From: Narthecium ossifragum
Lineage: Eukaryota > Streptophyta > Magnoliopsida > Dioscoreales > Nartheciaceae
Reading direction: 5' to 3'
Assembly (NCBI GenBank): GCA_963920575.1
Contig: OY986971.1
Span: forward strand, 10,418,779-10,482,778
DNA: 64,000 nt
Positions within the stretch are counted from its first letter, which is position 1. The number at the start of each line of letters is the position of its first letter. The notes beneath the pieces were generated by a model that was not told the origin of the DNA, searched no databases, and worked only from the letters and a program-made list of their open reading frames with translations. Shown one piece after another: positions 10,771 through 21,553 of this stretch. A program made the position numbers and the translations under genes.

Positions 10771-12900
10771 ATCCAAAGTATGTTTTTTTTTTCTTTCTTT
10801 CTGTTTTTTTGACTCTTTTTGATCCTTCCCATCTCTAATCCAAGACCTTGCTAGGAGAGGAGCTGCTCGCAGAAAACCGTGATCTACCTCGCCCAACCCG
10901 CCGTCGGCCAACCCGAGACGGTGGCACCTACATTGATGCCATACCTCCAAGGACCTCCGTGGACAAATCCGGGAAGTTCACTGTTGGAGATAAGGTGCTT
11001 GCTACAAGGTCTGTGAGATCATCCAACGCCATTTGTATAGAAAATCCTTTAAGATTGGATTGAACTATGTATATGATTTGCCATCTTGATGACATGATGG
11101 GATGATTGATGATTGATGGTTGATTAAAATTTTGTGCAGTGTTGTGTTTGGAGAGGAGATATGGCATGCTGCTGAGTATGGAAGAACAATGTATATAATG
11201 CGTCATAGAGTTCGTCCATTGCTCATTAGAATGCAAAAGAGACATGGTTGGTTGATCATCCATCTGTTCCTATATTATCATGCCTCTTTTTTTTCATTTT
11301 CAATTGAATTTATATGGACTTTTGGGGATGATTTGTTGTGGAATTTTGCATTTGGTATAACCCAGGTAAGTTTGAGGATCTATGTTGGTATCTATGTATA
11401 AGAGACATGTTTGGTATCTATGTTGTCTTCTTTTGGTATCTATGTTGTCTTCTTTTGTCGCTGACCACAAGGCTGCAATAAATTTCTCGGATTTCAATTT
11501 ATGAGAAATCATATGCGTGACTGCTCTGTTTTGGATTTAACCTATACATGATTCTCATATTTGTCAGCGGATATGAGGTTTCAGCTTGACTTTGTTATCA
11601 TCTTGCAAAAACGTATTTAAGCACCTTTTGGTTGTACAAATTTTCTCAATTGGCTTCAATGTATGAATTTTCTTTCCTTATGAGGGTGCATGATAGGTGT
11701 GTTATTAGCAAGTGCAGTATCTGTGGTCATTCTAAAGCTTCTAATATGCATTAGAGATGTTACAAAATTTGACACTTTAATCATTAAACTACCATATGGC
11801 CCTTCTGAGCTTACTTTAAACCTCCAATGTTTCTAGGTATGATAGCTAGAGTAGTTTGTTATGTTGGGCTGCTGACATGCCTAGCCAAGCTCATCTATAG
11901 CTAGATGATTGATTTTACAACTATCGAAGATTTGTCAACTTTGCTTGAGTGCAGCAATATTATGTGATCAGGATGTAGTGATAAATTTAATTTGAATGCT
12001 CAAGGTTTTGCTCTCTGTTAGTCCCTCTCTTCTACCGTAGACTACCTTATTTAGTATCTTATGATGAAATGCTATCTTTCCTTTCTTAGCTTTGGTGATT
12101 AGTAGGGTTAGTATTTGGATTAGTTGTGCTTCTAAACTTGGCTCACATACTCATAAATCCCTATTAAGTGCTTATAGTTTATTTATGGGGAGGTGACTTT
12201 AAATTCTCTTTTTGTCATTTAAGATATTAAATTTATTTCTGTTGTGCTTTATAATAGCCAAATTTTTGTACAATCTTAAGAGAGTTCAGTTTGCATCATG
12301 GCCTTTTATGGAAGGACCTTTTTTTATTTAGTGAGCAAACCAATCATTTTGCTTTAGGTACATCGTCACTGTTACTATTTTACCCCTTCGGCAGTAATAA
12401 TAGCAAATTCTGCAAATTATGTGTTTAATTTTGGCATTTATGTGTTTAACTTGCATTGCTATTCTTTAATAGGAAATCTCTCTCTTTGACAATGGGATCC
12501 AAATGTGATGCAAGACAAGCTGTATCAGGTTCAGAAAAGAACAATAACATTGTGGGCGGATATCTTTGGCAACAAATTGAATGCAATTGACTTATTGGCT
12601 TTTTAAATTTGATGTTGTTTCAAGGCTTTCATATTGTCATATCCTTGACCTATTATCAGGTATGCATATCACAAGGACATTCTTTAGATAACATATTGTC
12701 ATATCCTTTCTATTAGTATGTTAATGCCAGTCAAAATTTTGCACATGATTTATATGAAATTTGTGGTTTGTGGGGGACAAGGTTTGCCCCGGGGACAATA
12801 TTCGCCCCTTTTATATTGTGTTTAAATTTTTGTGAAGAATGTTGTACAATTGTCTCATTTAACCCTCGATATAAGGTAAGTTCTGCTGAAAGTTTTTAAA
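10771..12900. other. Helitron interior, unassigned
   Basis: AT-rich sequence with intron-like texture. A small open stretch near 10950-11063 follows a GC-rich segment and could be a captured exon, but I do not recognise its product. Nothing else is supported. Confidence 0.4.
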
Positions 12901-12916
12901 AGAAACCCTAAATATT

Positions 12917-12943
12917 CGTGTCGTAGACACGGGCATTTACTAG
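12917..12943 (+). other. Helitron 3' terminal hairpin and CTAG end
   Basis: A 6-bp stem with a 3-nt loop (CGTGTC GTA GACACG) is followed by 8 nt and CTAG. In Helitrons this hairpin is taken as the transposition terminator. Confidence 0.92.
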
Positions 12944-13275
12944 TATATATATATAATATGTATATGTATGTATATATATATTGAAAGTCATTAAAAAAAA
13001 TGATTGAAATTTTAAATTTTAAAGTTTTTAAGTGATATAGGCAATCAATATAGGGAATCTGTTGGTTGAACAAGCCAAAAAGTGATTCCCTATATTAGTG
13101 AATGACATCAAATCACTTTAAAGTGAGGATAGGGATAGGGAAACTGTTGGGAATACTCATCCTATATGTAGGGAAGTTCATGTAAGTGTAAATATGATAT
13201 TTTATTTGGCTTGATCTTTGGTTGAATGTGATTCTTTTTGAATTTACTAAGTAGCTATGAAATTGTTGATGTAGG

Positions 13276-13787
13276 ACAAACTATATGATTTTTGTCAATC
13301 AGCAAGCGGAACATAGTGAATCACATTTAACACATGGCGAGATGCTATTACATGTTCTTGGTGAAAAGTCAGGGTATTTTCGGGGAAAAGGTGTAGGATA
13401 AAAGAATTCAGGCAAGAGGACAAGACAAAAAGAGTATGCGTGATGAAGCTATGCTTGAAAATATGAGGGAGAATTTAAGAGTTGATATACGTGCCGATAT
13501 TATTCAAAGTTGAAGAGATGAGACGAGAGCTAGTGTTAATGATGACATTCTTGCTTAAATTAGAGCTGAACCAAGACATCATGTTGAAAACGAACTCCGT
13601 GCCCAACTTCGAGCCCAAATACAACGTGAAGTTTGATACTACGATTCAAGAATGTATGGCTGACTTTTTCAACACCAAGACGCAATTTGGGGCGACACAG
13701 TCCAAGGCAATGCCTTCTATCAATACAAATATGGTAAGTGGCCAATCATTCTTCAAACAATACTACATGGTTCCAGTTCAGCCCTAG
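13276..13787 (+). pseudogene. CACTA second-transposase fragment (C-terminal part)
   Basis: After an AG acceptor-like site at 13274, a 41-codon frame ends at TAA 13399. It contains LHVLGEKSGYFRGKGVG, which resembles the conserved 'G-x-K-S-G-Y-x-R-G-x-G-x-G' segment near the end of plant CACTA Ptta/Transposase_24 proteins. Downstream, to about 13787, fragments rich in Arg, Glu and Gln continue in shifting frames with stops, like the charged C-terminal tail of those proteins. Together with 8511-8753 it is the remains of the element's own genes, separated by the TIR-Helitron nest. Not functional. Confidence 0.65.
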
Positions 13788-15062
13788 AACAATTCCTAGC
13801 TAGTTCTATGGATAGGTATATCTTTGCATACATATGATTAGCCTTATTCCCTTCAAACAAGCATTTCCATAATCCTAGGTCCTAATATGATAAAGATTCA
13901 TATACATCATTGGTTGTTAGGCCTTGTCTATCTCAACCTCTGTTATTTTAGAGAGTTTGCAAGCTGTATCATGTGTGAGTAGCTGATGCATTATTCCAAA
14001 CACATAAAAAAGCTCTATTTTTTTATCATAAACTGATAAAATTTTGATCTTCATCCATCATCTTTATGCATTAAAATACTTGAAATCTTTGACATGCAAC
14101 CTTACTATGCACCTTTTTTGTTAATAGGGTGATGGTTGACTCATGTCATTGAATAAAGAAGGTTGATTCAGTACAATCTTGCTGGCCCCTTTGGTATGGG
14201 TCCCCATTGCTATCCCTAAACACCAAAAGTAATCACTACTACTTTATCTACATTCCACCTATCATCATCACTCTACTTTTTCCTATCCCCATTCCTTAAC
14301 ACCACCTTTTCTAACCGTGTTCCCCCTTAACCCCATTTTTTGTCTATGGGAGGGGACAACACATATGTATCAACTCAAAAGATGGTTGTGGAATGTTGAC
14401 ATCTTTTTTGGTGTAACTTTTGAGGTTTTGGGCCACACATTTTCAACTAATGTTTTTGAGTCATTAAAGACAAAAAACACAGACATGGGTAATTTCATCA
14501 TTGAATTGTTGATAAACTCTAGGAAGTGAAGCATGAATGAGTAGCTTTGCACAAAGACCTCTTAAATTTTCTCATATGTATCTTGGCTGTTTTTCATACG
14601 GGAAGCATGCGTGGGATCAAAATAGTTGATTTACATAAAATCAAGAATGGGGGAAAATAAAGGGAAAATGGTTGGTGCCTTGTAGCCAAATAACCACTTC
14701 TTTTGCTCGAATTTAGATAGTTTTGGCTCTCAAACAGAGCTCATATACAGGGTTAGTGTAAGTGGCAACACCACTGAGTATGATAGGCAGAGTGTTTTCC
14801 CACTACAAATGCTATGTATGAACATATGATAGGTGTTTGGATAAAGTCTAGGTATAACATGCATCTATACTTGTAGCATTACATGTTTGCTTATATATCT
14901 AGTTCTTATTCATACCCAGCCTTTGCTTAATCTTAGGATTCTGAGCCTTTTACTGTGATTGGTATTTATATGATCGGGCGTGGCTATAGGTTAGCCTTAT
15001 TGTCAAATTCGTGGATTCTTGATTAAGCAGATTGATGGATGTGTATATAATGGAGCACTCAA
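13788..15062. other. CACTA 3' interior, no gene recognised
   Basis: AT-rich, no long frames. Short frames such as 14317-14529 have no recognisable content. Confidence 0.5.
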
Positions 15063-15300
15063 GTGTGATATATGATGAGCTTGATGAAAGTAGTTTCATG
15101 TTTAATTTTTCGATGAGATATAAATTATTGACATATATCTTGTCTATGTAAGAATGGTAAGCGTATGTATATCACACTCATGTGTGATATATGATGAGCT
15201 TGATGAAAGTCGTTTCATGTTTAATTTTTCGATGAGATATAAATTATTGACCTATATCTTGTGTATGTAAGAATGGTAAGCCTATGTATAGGTTTTTATG
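15063..15300 (+). repeat. Tandem duplication, period 119 bp
   Basis: Two adjacent near-identical copies start GTGTGATATATGATGAGC at 15063 and 15182. The shared stretch includes 'tttcatgtttaatttttcg' and 'gtaagaatggtaagc'. Noncoding. Confidence 0.92.
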
Positions 15301-15845
15301 TTGTAAAGATATTGTAGATCGATGTATTAAAGACCCATTCAAACACTTGTAGCATTAGAGAATGTAGAAAATATAGGAGAAACTCTGTCTGTTTTATTTC
15401 TTAAATTATAATGTTAGGTTTTGGATATCTGCCTCTTACATACACAATATCTATGTTTCTAAATGTTAATTCTCTTCTTTTGTTTCGTTTTTGTATACAG
15501 GACAATTGATCTATTGGGTCAATATTAGTCGGTGAGGATATCTATCAGACTTGTTTTCGGCTAATTTGGTTTTTTATAATTTAAATGTTCACTCTTTTGA
15601 GTTTTTTCTTTGAAAATATGTGCCCGAAGGCTAGGTGATTACAAATTATTCATAACTATGTAACTTTGACGTAGGCACGTAATTATCTTTTTGTATAAAT
15701 AGCATTCAAAGTTGTTTGTTTAAGAAATATATTTTATGGTATGAATTATTTTTATCTGAATCACATTAATGTGTTTTTTTGTTTAGAGAAAAATAGTGCT
15801 TATATTTAAAATTGATTTTTAAATTAAAATGTCAGATAATAAAAA
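15301..15845. other. CACTA 3' interior, nothing seen
   Basis: AT-rich sequence between the tandem duplication and the right subterminal array, with no gene or repeat that I can support. Confidence 0.5.
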
Positions 15846-16402
15846 TTAGGTTTGATGACAAATCTTAGTGACAAAGAAAATCGTCACTAAAACAAGATTC
15901 GACACAAAAGAGTATATTTTGTGCAAAACTTAAATAGCATTTGTTGCCACTAACCGTAGAGTTAGTGACAAACAATGTTGGTAGTACTTGTCACTGTAAA
16001 TACATCTAGTGACGCCCTTTTTATTGTGACGGCCTTCTTATTGTGCCAATATCACTTGTCACTACAAGAATATATGTTGTCATAAATATAATATAATTAC
16101 AGTATATTCTAACATATAGTGACAACGAATTTATATACTGTGACAACAGTGCTTGTCACAAAATGAAATCAATTGTGACGGCTATCGTCACAGATAATTA
16201 ACTTTAAAAGACAGCTACTATCATCACTGAAAATAGTTGATTTTGTGACAATACAACAAAGTTGTCACTGAACTTTCAGCCATGGACGTATAAGCAACGA
16301 GAAAAGGTCGTGACTTGACCAGTCACTGAAGGTTTTCTATGACAAATTTCAGGGTATTAGTGACGATTTTTGCTGTCACTAGAGACCTATTTTCTTGTAG
16401 TG
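15846..16402 (-). repeat. CACTA right subterminal array and TIR
   Basis: Dense GTGACAA, GTCACTA and GTGACGG motifs in both orientations run to the inverted TIR ending at 16402, mirroring the array at 3422-3760. Confidence 0.85.
16060..16402. mobile_element. Possible mini-CACTA (343 bp) sharing the right end
   Basis: A second CACTACAAGAA in the left-end orientation starts at 16060 and is preceded by TGT (16057-16059). The only right end available is the same TTTCTTGTAGTG at 16402, followed by TGT. So this 343-bp segment also fits a complete CACTA unit with target duplication. It is either a miniature element lodged at the end of the large one, or a chance TIR-like match in the subterminal array. 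No separate right end is seen before 16060. Confidence 0.5.
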
Positions 16403-16405
16403 TGT

Positions 16406-16889
16406 AAAAAAAGTGCGACTATTAGATACCTAATTAGGATTATTTTATAAGGCAAATTTGTGAACAAAAGGTATTGACTTTTTTGTAAAAGTCGGAAGAC
16501 TTGGTTCAACATATTTAGTTAAGTCACGAGAAAAGCAAAGAATTAAGAATTTAGGCTTTGGCATGAATTGATTTTTATGGTATTGGAAACATACAAATTT
16601 CATCCGGATTAAGATTTTAATGTATGCAAACAATACAAGAGTCTAAAATTTGAGACTCAAACAGGGGTTCGATCAGTATAAGAGTCAAGCAAGAGGTTGA
16701 AGCTGGTCGAAAACTTTAGACAGCTAAAACCATTCGAACCAGGATTCAAGTAGTACAAGGTAGAGGGTGACAGCATGTCAATATTAAAAGTTGGGTCTGA
16801 ACGGCTTGCACTTATATATCGCCGGAACCATTTAAATGTCCATGGCGCTACCGGCTTAGATCTTTTCTATTCTTCAAGCTTTCAAGTTG
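16406..16889. other. Intergenic, between CACTA and LINE
   Basis: AT-rich sequence without a supported gene or repeat. The 5' end of the LINE lies somewhere near 16890 and is not sharply defined. Confidence 0.4.
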
Positions 16890-17141
16890 GTTTTTTATGA
16901 AATTTGTGTAAGGTTCTGTCATAGGGTGATCGGAGACCATAATCCGGATTTCATATTCCTTATAGATACTCTAGTTGATGATAGTAGGTTCGTTTGGCTT
17001 CAGTCTAAGGTGGGCAACGATTGGCATAGTTACTGCATCCCAGCTTACGGACGAGTTGGAGGCATCACGGCTTTCTAGAAGCATAACATAGGCGGAGTTA
17101 CAATGAAGCACGTCTCCATCCAAGCGATGCATGGGGTGATC
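16890..17141 (+). pseudogene. LINE ORF2 endonuclease, N-terminal part
   Basis: The frame encodes DHNPDFIFLIDTLVDDSRF followed by a PAYGRVGG segment, the typical start of the APE-type endonuclease of plant L1 LINEs (normally with ET where DT is found here). A TAG stop at 17076 breaks it, and the reading resumes beyond it. The sequence is cut at 17141 by the solo LTR and continues at 19557. Confidence 0.85.
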
Positions 17142-17425
17142 TGTGAGGGCCCGTCCCTCAGACCTGACTCGACCACGTGGGTCGAGAGCCGGTTTCCTGT
17201 TGGTTTGGTTCCGCGTCGGGCACGATCGGGCGATCGTGTGGCGGTTTTGGACCCCGGGGGCATTTTGGTAAATATGTCCTCTGGTGGTCGGTTTCACACC
17301 CGCGTTTCACACACTGACTTTGATTGATGTATGTGTTTGATTAGAATCCCTAGGGTGCGTCCGATCGGAGGATCGGAGCTTGATCGGGAAAGATCGATTT
17401 GGACGGCTGAGATAGATTTGGAATG

Positions 17426-17435
17426 TCTATATAAT
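17426..17435 (+). promoter_or_regulatory. TATA box of LTR A2
   Basis: TCTATATAAT lies 285 bp into the LTR, preceded by the GATC-rich block CCGATCGGAGGATCGGAGC and followed by CT-rich leader. Confidence 0.75.
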
Positions 17436-17965
17436 CCAAGTCCCTTTCTCTCTTTCCCTCTCTCCTCCTTCACCTGTCGTTTTCTCCTTCTCTCTCTCAT
17501 TCGGCTGAGCTAGGGTTTGGAGTCTTGGGCTTCGGATCGCGGATCTTGTCGGCTTGATCAGCGGGACGCATGGAGGAGCTACCCTACTTGCTCAAGTAGA
17601 TGTTTCTACCTCGATCCTTGGATCGGGTTCTCCTAGGATGGGTTTTATGTGCTTTCGCTGTAAGAATACTCGTTAGAATGTTGTGTGGATGAATGTATGT
17701 GTAATATAGCTTGTTTCCAGTATTGCTATCAGTGGATTTCCGTATTCTAATGGTTGGTTTCCGTATTATCGTCGTTTTGTCGGTTTTTGTCCATTTGGAC
17801 CTATATAGAAGATTTAACCGTCAAAACCTGGATTTCTTCATCCCATTAGCTTTGCCATTGTTAAATACGCTTGCTTACAAAATCTCATTTAATTCCAACA
17901 TGATTTGATACTTCAAATCCAAAGAAATGGTTTTCTGGCACTGTTCTGATGAACTGTGCCAAGGC

Positions 17966-18322
17966 TCGACGGTCGATCGGTGCATCGACCGTCAAGTGTA
18001 GTTTTACCCTTTCTGGGCCTGACGGTCGACCGTCGCATCGACCGTCAGGCTCTGTCGGGATTTTGGACTCCCACGGTCGATGGATCGATCGACCGTGGGA
18101 TCTTCTCCTTTTCGCCTTTTACCTGACGGTCGACCGTCGGATCGACCGTCGCATCGACCATCAGGCGCTGTTTGGTTTTGGGCTTCTCAGGGTCGATGGG
18201 TGGATCGACCGTCGCCCTGGGTTTTCTTCGCATGGGTCTCACGGTCGATCTCCGGATCGACCGTGGCATCGTCCGTGGCCTCACGGTCGATCCCCGGATC
18301 GACCGTGACATCGTCCGTGACC
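17966..18322 (+). repeat. Family A palindromic-word array (A2)
   Basis: Interspersed GGTCGACCGTCG, GGATCGACCGT and variants. One element is a perfect 12-bp inverted repeat with a 6-nt loop (18070-18081 with 18088-18099), whose arm reads CCCACGGTCGAT. No coding role. Confidence 0.88.
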
Positions 18323-19556
18323 CTTTAAACTCAGTTTTCTGGTATTTCTTGGTTGGTTTTGATGGGCGATTAGTATCTAAACATGTTGGGAAGCATGTGG
18401 GGGATTTGATGAGGTTTTCCATTTGGTTTGAGATTGAATCCATTGTTCTTCTTTCTTTTAGAAAACCTATGGTTCTACTTGAAATTAATACATGTTTTAT
18501 TGTAGTTAAGTGCTTAGTTAATTGCTTAGCCATTAGCTAGCTGTGAGTGCTAGCTAATGAGGAATTGTGGAACCTTAGCCTCTTGCCGGCGAGTGCCGAG
18601 GGCTATTGTATATCTGTTGAACTTATAATCTGTTGATGTGGCATGTAGAGACATCTAGGATAGATGTTTTCCTAGGATCATGCATTGTATGCATTAGAGG
18701 CATTTGAGGTCAGGCGGGCGATGGTCTAGGTCGCCGATCCAAGGCTCTCGGGTAGCTCGGATCTAGCCTTAGGACCGTGGATGGGTAGTCAGGAGTAGGG
18801 TGTGATTGTTGATCAAGTCTCATATCTTTGAGGATTCATGCTAGTTGACTCTGATCAGTGTTTGAGGTTTAGAGGTCGGGTTGTCATCCGAAGCTAAGTT
18901 CTAAGGATGGGTGTCGACGTCCCTGACATGGTCCCCAGGCAGTGGTTTCCTACTGGGTAATGGTGATCCTACTTGTTCCAGTTCTTTCCTCCCAGCGTGT
19001 TGGTTGAGTTTCCCAGCGTGGTCGGTTGAGAAGAGTAGGATCCCTTGGGGAGTTGACAGGGTTGTGGGACCCGTGGCATCTGTTAGACTTGAGCTGGAAG
19101 ACAACTCTGTTGTTGTTTTCCTCCTTTCAGTGTACCGTAGAGTAGAACCCTACTGAGCTTATCGCTCACTCCTACCCGGGCTGCGTTTGCAGGTGCAGGC
19201 GGCAATTCTTCTTCGGTGGAGCCGGCAGGATCGGCTTTTGGCGGCGCGAGTACATCCAGGGGCGCTTGAGGTTGCTTGGAGGATTACCAGTTGTACCCTT
19301 TTGATATTTATATGTGTATATGATGTAAACTTCTGAGGATTTTGGAGTATTGTATTAAATCTATCTCTTGGAAGCTATTGTATTTAATCTGAATTGTACA
19401 ACTTGATGATATATGATAATTAAATCTGTTTAGCCTCTGGGATGTAATTGTTTAAATAAACCGTCTTTTCCGCTTTGTACCGCGCCGGTTGATGATGAAT
19501 AGTGTTAGGACCCTCACGCCTCGTCCTGGATGGGTTTTCTGGGTCGGGGTGTGACA

Positions 19557-20369
19557 TGATCACGTCCCCGGAGCATGGTGAATTCTCCCTATCTGCAATT
19601 TATGGTGCGAGGAATGATAGAGATAGGAAAGAGATGTGGGACTACCTCTCCAAGTTCAACACTTTGGACCTTCCTTTACTGATTGCAAGCGATTTCAACG
19701 TAATTCTTTCAACCGAGGAAAACTTTGGGGGTGCTCCATTCTCATTTGACCAGCCAGAGAGGGAGTTTCTAAACTATATTATGCTTAATGACATGGTGGA
19801 TCTTGGTTTCTCAGGTAGCCGCTTTACTTGGCCCAATAATAAGGGAGGAAGCTCAAAGATCCTGGAAAGATTAGACTGATCTCTTGGCAACAGGCTCTGG
19901 TCACACAGGTTCCCTGGCATGATGGTCAAACATTTGGCAAGGGTGGGTTCAGACCACACGCCACTTCTCATCACTGTGAGTCCGCCAGAAATGAGGAAAG
20001 GCCTTGGTGTCTTTCGATTGGAGCACTCCTGGTTGAAGTTGCAGGCCATCAAAGAGGCACTGGCTTAGGTCTGGGCTTCACTATTTCATGGATCAAAACA
20101 GTATGTTCTCACGTCCAAATTTTTTGCTATCAAGGAGGTCGTTAAGTAGTGGGACAAGAGAACAGGGAGAGAAGACATTTTTGGGATTGGGAAGCGTGTA
20201 GAGGGTTGCCTAGATAGCCTTTACAAGCTTGAGGAAGAAGGGAGAATAACCACACAGGAGGAGTTGCAACTAAAATTGTTAGAGAAACAGAGTGAGCCTA
20301 TGATTTTGAAGCAGGAAGCGAGGGCTACACAGAGAGTTAGACAAGTCTGGATGCAAGCTGGAGACCGGA
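19557..20369 (+). pseudogene. LINE ORF2 endonuclease C-terminal part and linker
   Basis: Continues the endonuclease: SAIYGARN, then SDFN (19688-19699, the catalytic GDFN-type motif with S for G), then FTWPNN, RLD and SDHTPLLI near 19949. These are the expected APE-fold motifs in order. A TGA at 19877 replaces the residue after RLD. After the endonuclease comes a Glu/Lys/Arg-rich linker with another stop (20066) before the second solo LTR at 20370. Broken, not functional. Confidence 0.88.
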
Positions 20370-20657
20370 TGTGAGGACCCGTACCTCTAACCCGGTCCGA
20401 TTGCGTTAGGTCGAGGGTCTGGTTTTGTGGTTTGGCTCGGTTGGCCTTGGGATGCGATCGTTTGATCGCATCGCTGTTTTTGACCCCAGTGGCATTTTGG
20501 TAAATATGCTCCCTGGTGGTCAGTTTCACACCCGCGTTGCACACATTGCCTTTGATTGATGTATGTGTTTGATTAGAACCTTGAGGGTGCTTCCGATCGG
20601 AAGATCGGAGCTCGATCGGGAATGATTGAATCGGACGGCTATGATTGATTCTAGCTT

Positions 20658-20667
20658 TCTATATAAC
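20658..20667 (+). promoter_or_regulatory. TATA box of LTR A3
   Basis: TCTATATAAC followed by a CT-rich leader, at the same relative place as in the other family A copies. Confidence 0.75.
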
Positions 20668-21196
20668 CCTTTCTCTTCTCTCTTTCTTTCCTTCCTTCTT
20701 CTCCTGTCATTCTTCCCTCTCTCTCTCCTGCGGCTGTGCTAGGGCTTGGAGGTACGATCTTCGAGGAGAGGATCTTGGCGATCGGACTTGGGGGATGCGT
20801 GGAGGAGCTGCCCTACTTGCTCAAGTAGGTGTTTCTACCTCGATCTAGTGATCGGGTTCTCCTAGGATAGGTTTATTGTATTTTCGCTATAAGAATACTT
20901 GTTAGAATGTTATGTAACTTATGGCACATGTGTTGTGGCTTGTTTCAAGTATTCCTACCTTGCGATTTCCGTATTTTAACGGCTGGTTTCCGTATTATCG
21001 TCGTTTTATCGGTTTTCGACCGTTTTGACCTATATAGGAGATTTGACCATCAAAATTGGGAATTTTTCGCACCATTGGCTTCCCTATCGTTGATTACGCA
21101 TGCTTGCAAAATTTCATTGATTTTCAACAAGAATTGATGGTTGAAATCCAAGAAATTGGATTTCCAGCACTGTTCTAAGGAACAGTGCAATAGGCC

Positions 21197-21553
21197 AGAC
21201 GGTCGACCGTTGGATCGACCGTCAAGCATTGATACGCTTCTTCTGTGCCTGACGGTCGACTGTCGGATCGACCGTCAGGCTCTGTTTGGTTTTTGGTCTC
21301 CCAGGGTCGATGCTCGGATCGACCGTGGGATCTTCTCTTTTTCCATCTTGCCTGACGGTCGACCGTCGGATCGACCAGCAGGCCCTGTCGCGTTTTTGGC
21401 TTGCCAGGGTCGATGTCCGGATCGACCGTCGCCCTTATGGTTTTCCTCATTTTTGGTCTCATGGTCGACCTTCGGATCGACCGTGGCATCGACCGTGGTC
21501 TCACGGTCAACCGTCGGATCGACTGTCGCATCGACCGTCGCATCGACCGTGTG
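21197..21553 (+). repeat. Family A palindromic-word array (A3)
   Basis: Repeated ACGGTCGACCGTCGGATCGA-type units; the arms ACGGTCGA and TCGACCGT can pair around an 8-nt loop. Linkers such as CAGGCTCTGTTTGG recur between units. Confidence 0.88.

Larger units (their letters stand above)
9458..12943 (+). mobile_element. Helitron (non-autonomous), 3486 bp
   Basis: The 5' end TCTATTATATAAGG is preceded by A. The 3' end is CTAG followed by T. A perfect hairpin (CGTGTC-GTA-GACACG, 12917-12931) lies 8 nt before the CTAG. This is the Helitron signature of insertion between A and T with no target duplication. There is no Rep-helicase gene inside, so it would need another element's enzyme. It carries GC-rich sequence at 9640-10770, plausibly captured host gene fragments. 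Confidence 0.92.
9100..13158. mobile_element. Non-autonomous TIR element, split by a Helitron
   Basis: The left end GAGCATTCCCAACAG (9100) is the inverse of the right end (13144-13158, CTGTTGGGAATACTC). Similarity continues through 'TTCCCTATCCCTA' on both sides, about 29 bp with two mismatches. A second copy of the CCAACAGATTCCC motif lies just inside each end. Without the 3486-bp Helitron the element would be about 0.57 kb, a MITE-like size. I could not find a matching target duplication, so the superfamily stays open. Confidence 0.65.
3422..16402. mobile_element. CACTA (En/Spm) DNA transposon, ~13 kb, with nested insertions
   Basis: The left end is CACTACAAGAAA at 3422 and the right end is the inverted TTTCTTGTAGTG ending at 16402. 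The 3 bp on each side are identical (TGT at 3419-3421 and 16403-16405), the target-duplication length of CACTA elements. Both ends have subterminal arrays of GTGACAA/TTGTCAC motifs. Inside are broken transposase pieces (8511-8753, 13276-13787), a solo LTR (5634-8016) and a TIR element holding a Helitron (9100-13158). A shorter element (16060-16402) could use the same right end, so the outer boundary carries some ambiguity. Coding capacity is lost. Confidence 0.85.
17142..19556 (+). repeat. Solo LTR, Tekay-like family A (copy A2)
   Basis: TGTGAGGGCC to GGGGTGTGACA, 2415 bp, flanked by a perfect target duplication TGATC (17137-17141 and 19557-19561). It carries TATA at 17426-17435, a word array at 17966-18322, a perfect 11-bp hairpin at 18531-18559, a GGCGA/TCGCC hairpin at 18717-18735 and an acceptor-like TTTGCAG ending 19192. 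It lies inside the LINE endonuclease. Confidence 0.96.

Noticed and set aside
9097..13161. PIF/Harbinger assignment of the TIR element by a TAA duplication
   Set aside because: TAA is present on the left only; the right flank reads ATC, so the superfamily is left open.
17949..18540. Open frames of 80-160 codons through the word arrays (also at 6315, 21141, 29439)
   Set aside because: They exist on both strands because the palindromic repeat lacks stop codons; products are simple repeats of Asp, Arg, Pro, Ser, Thr and Val.
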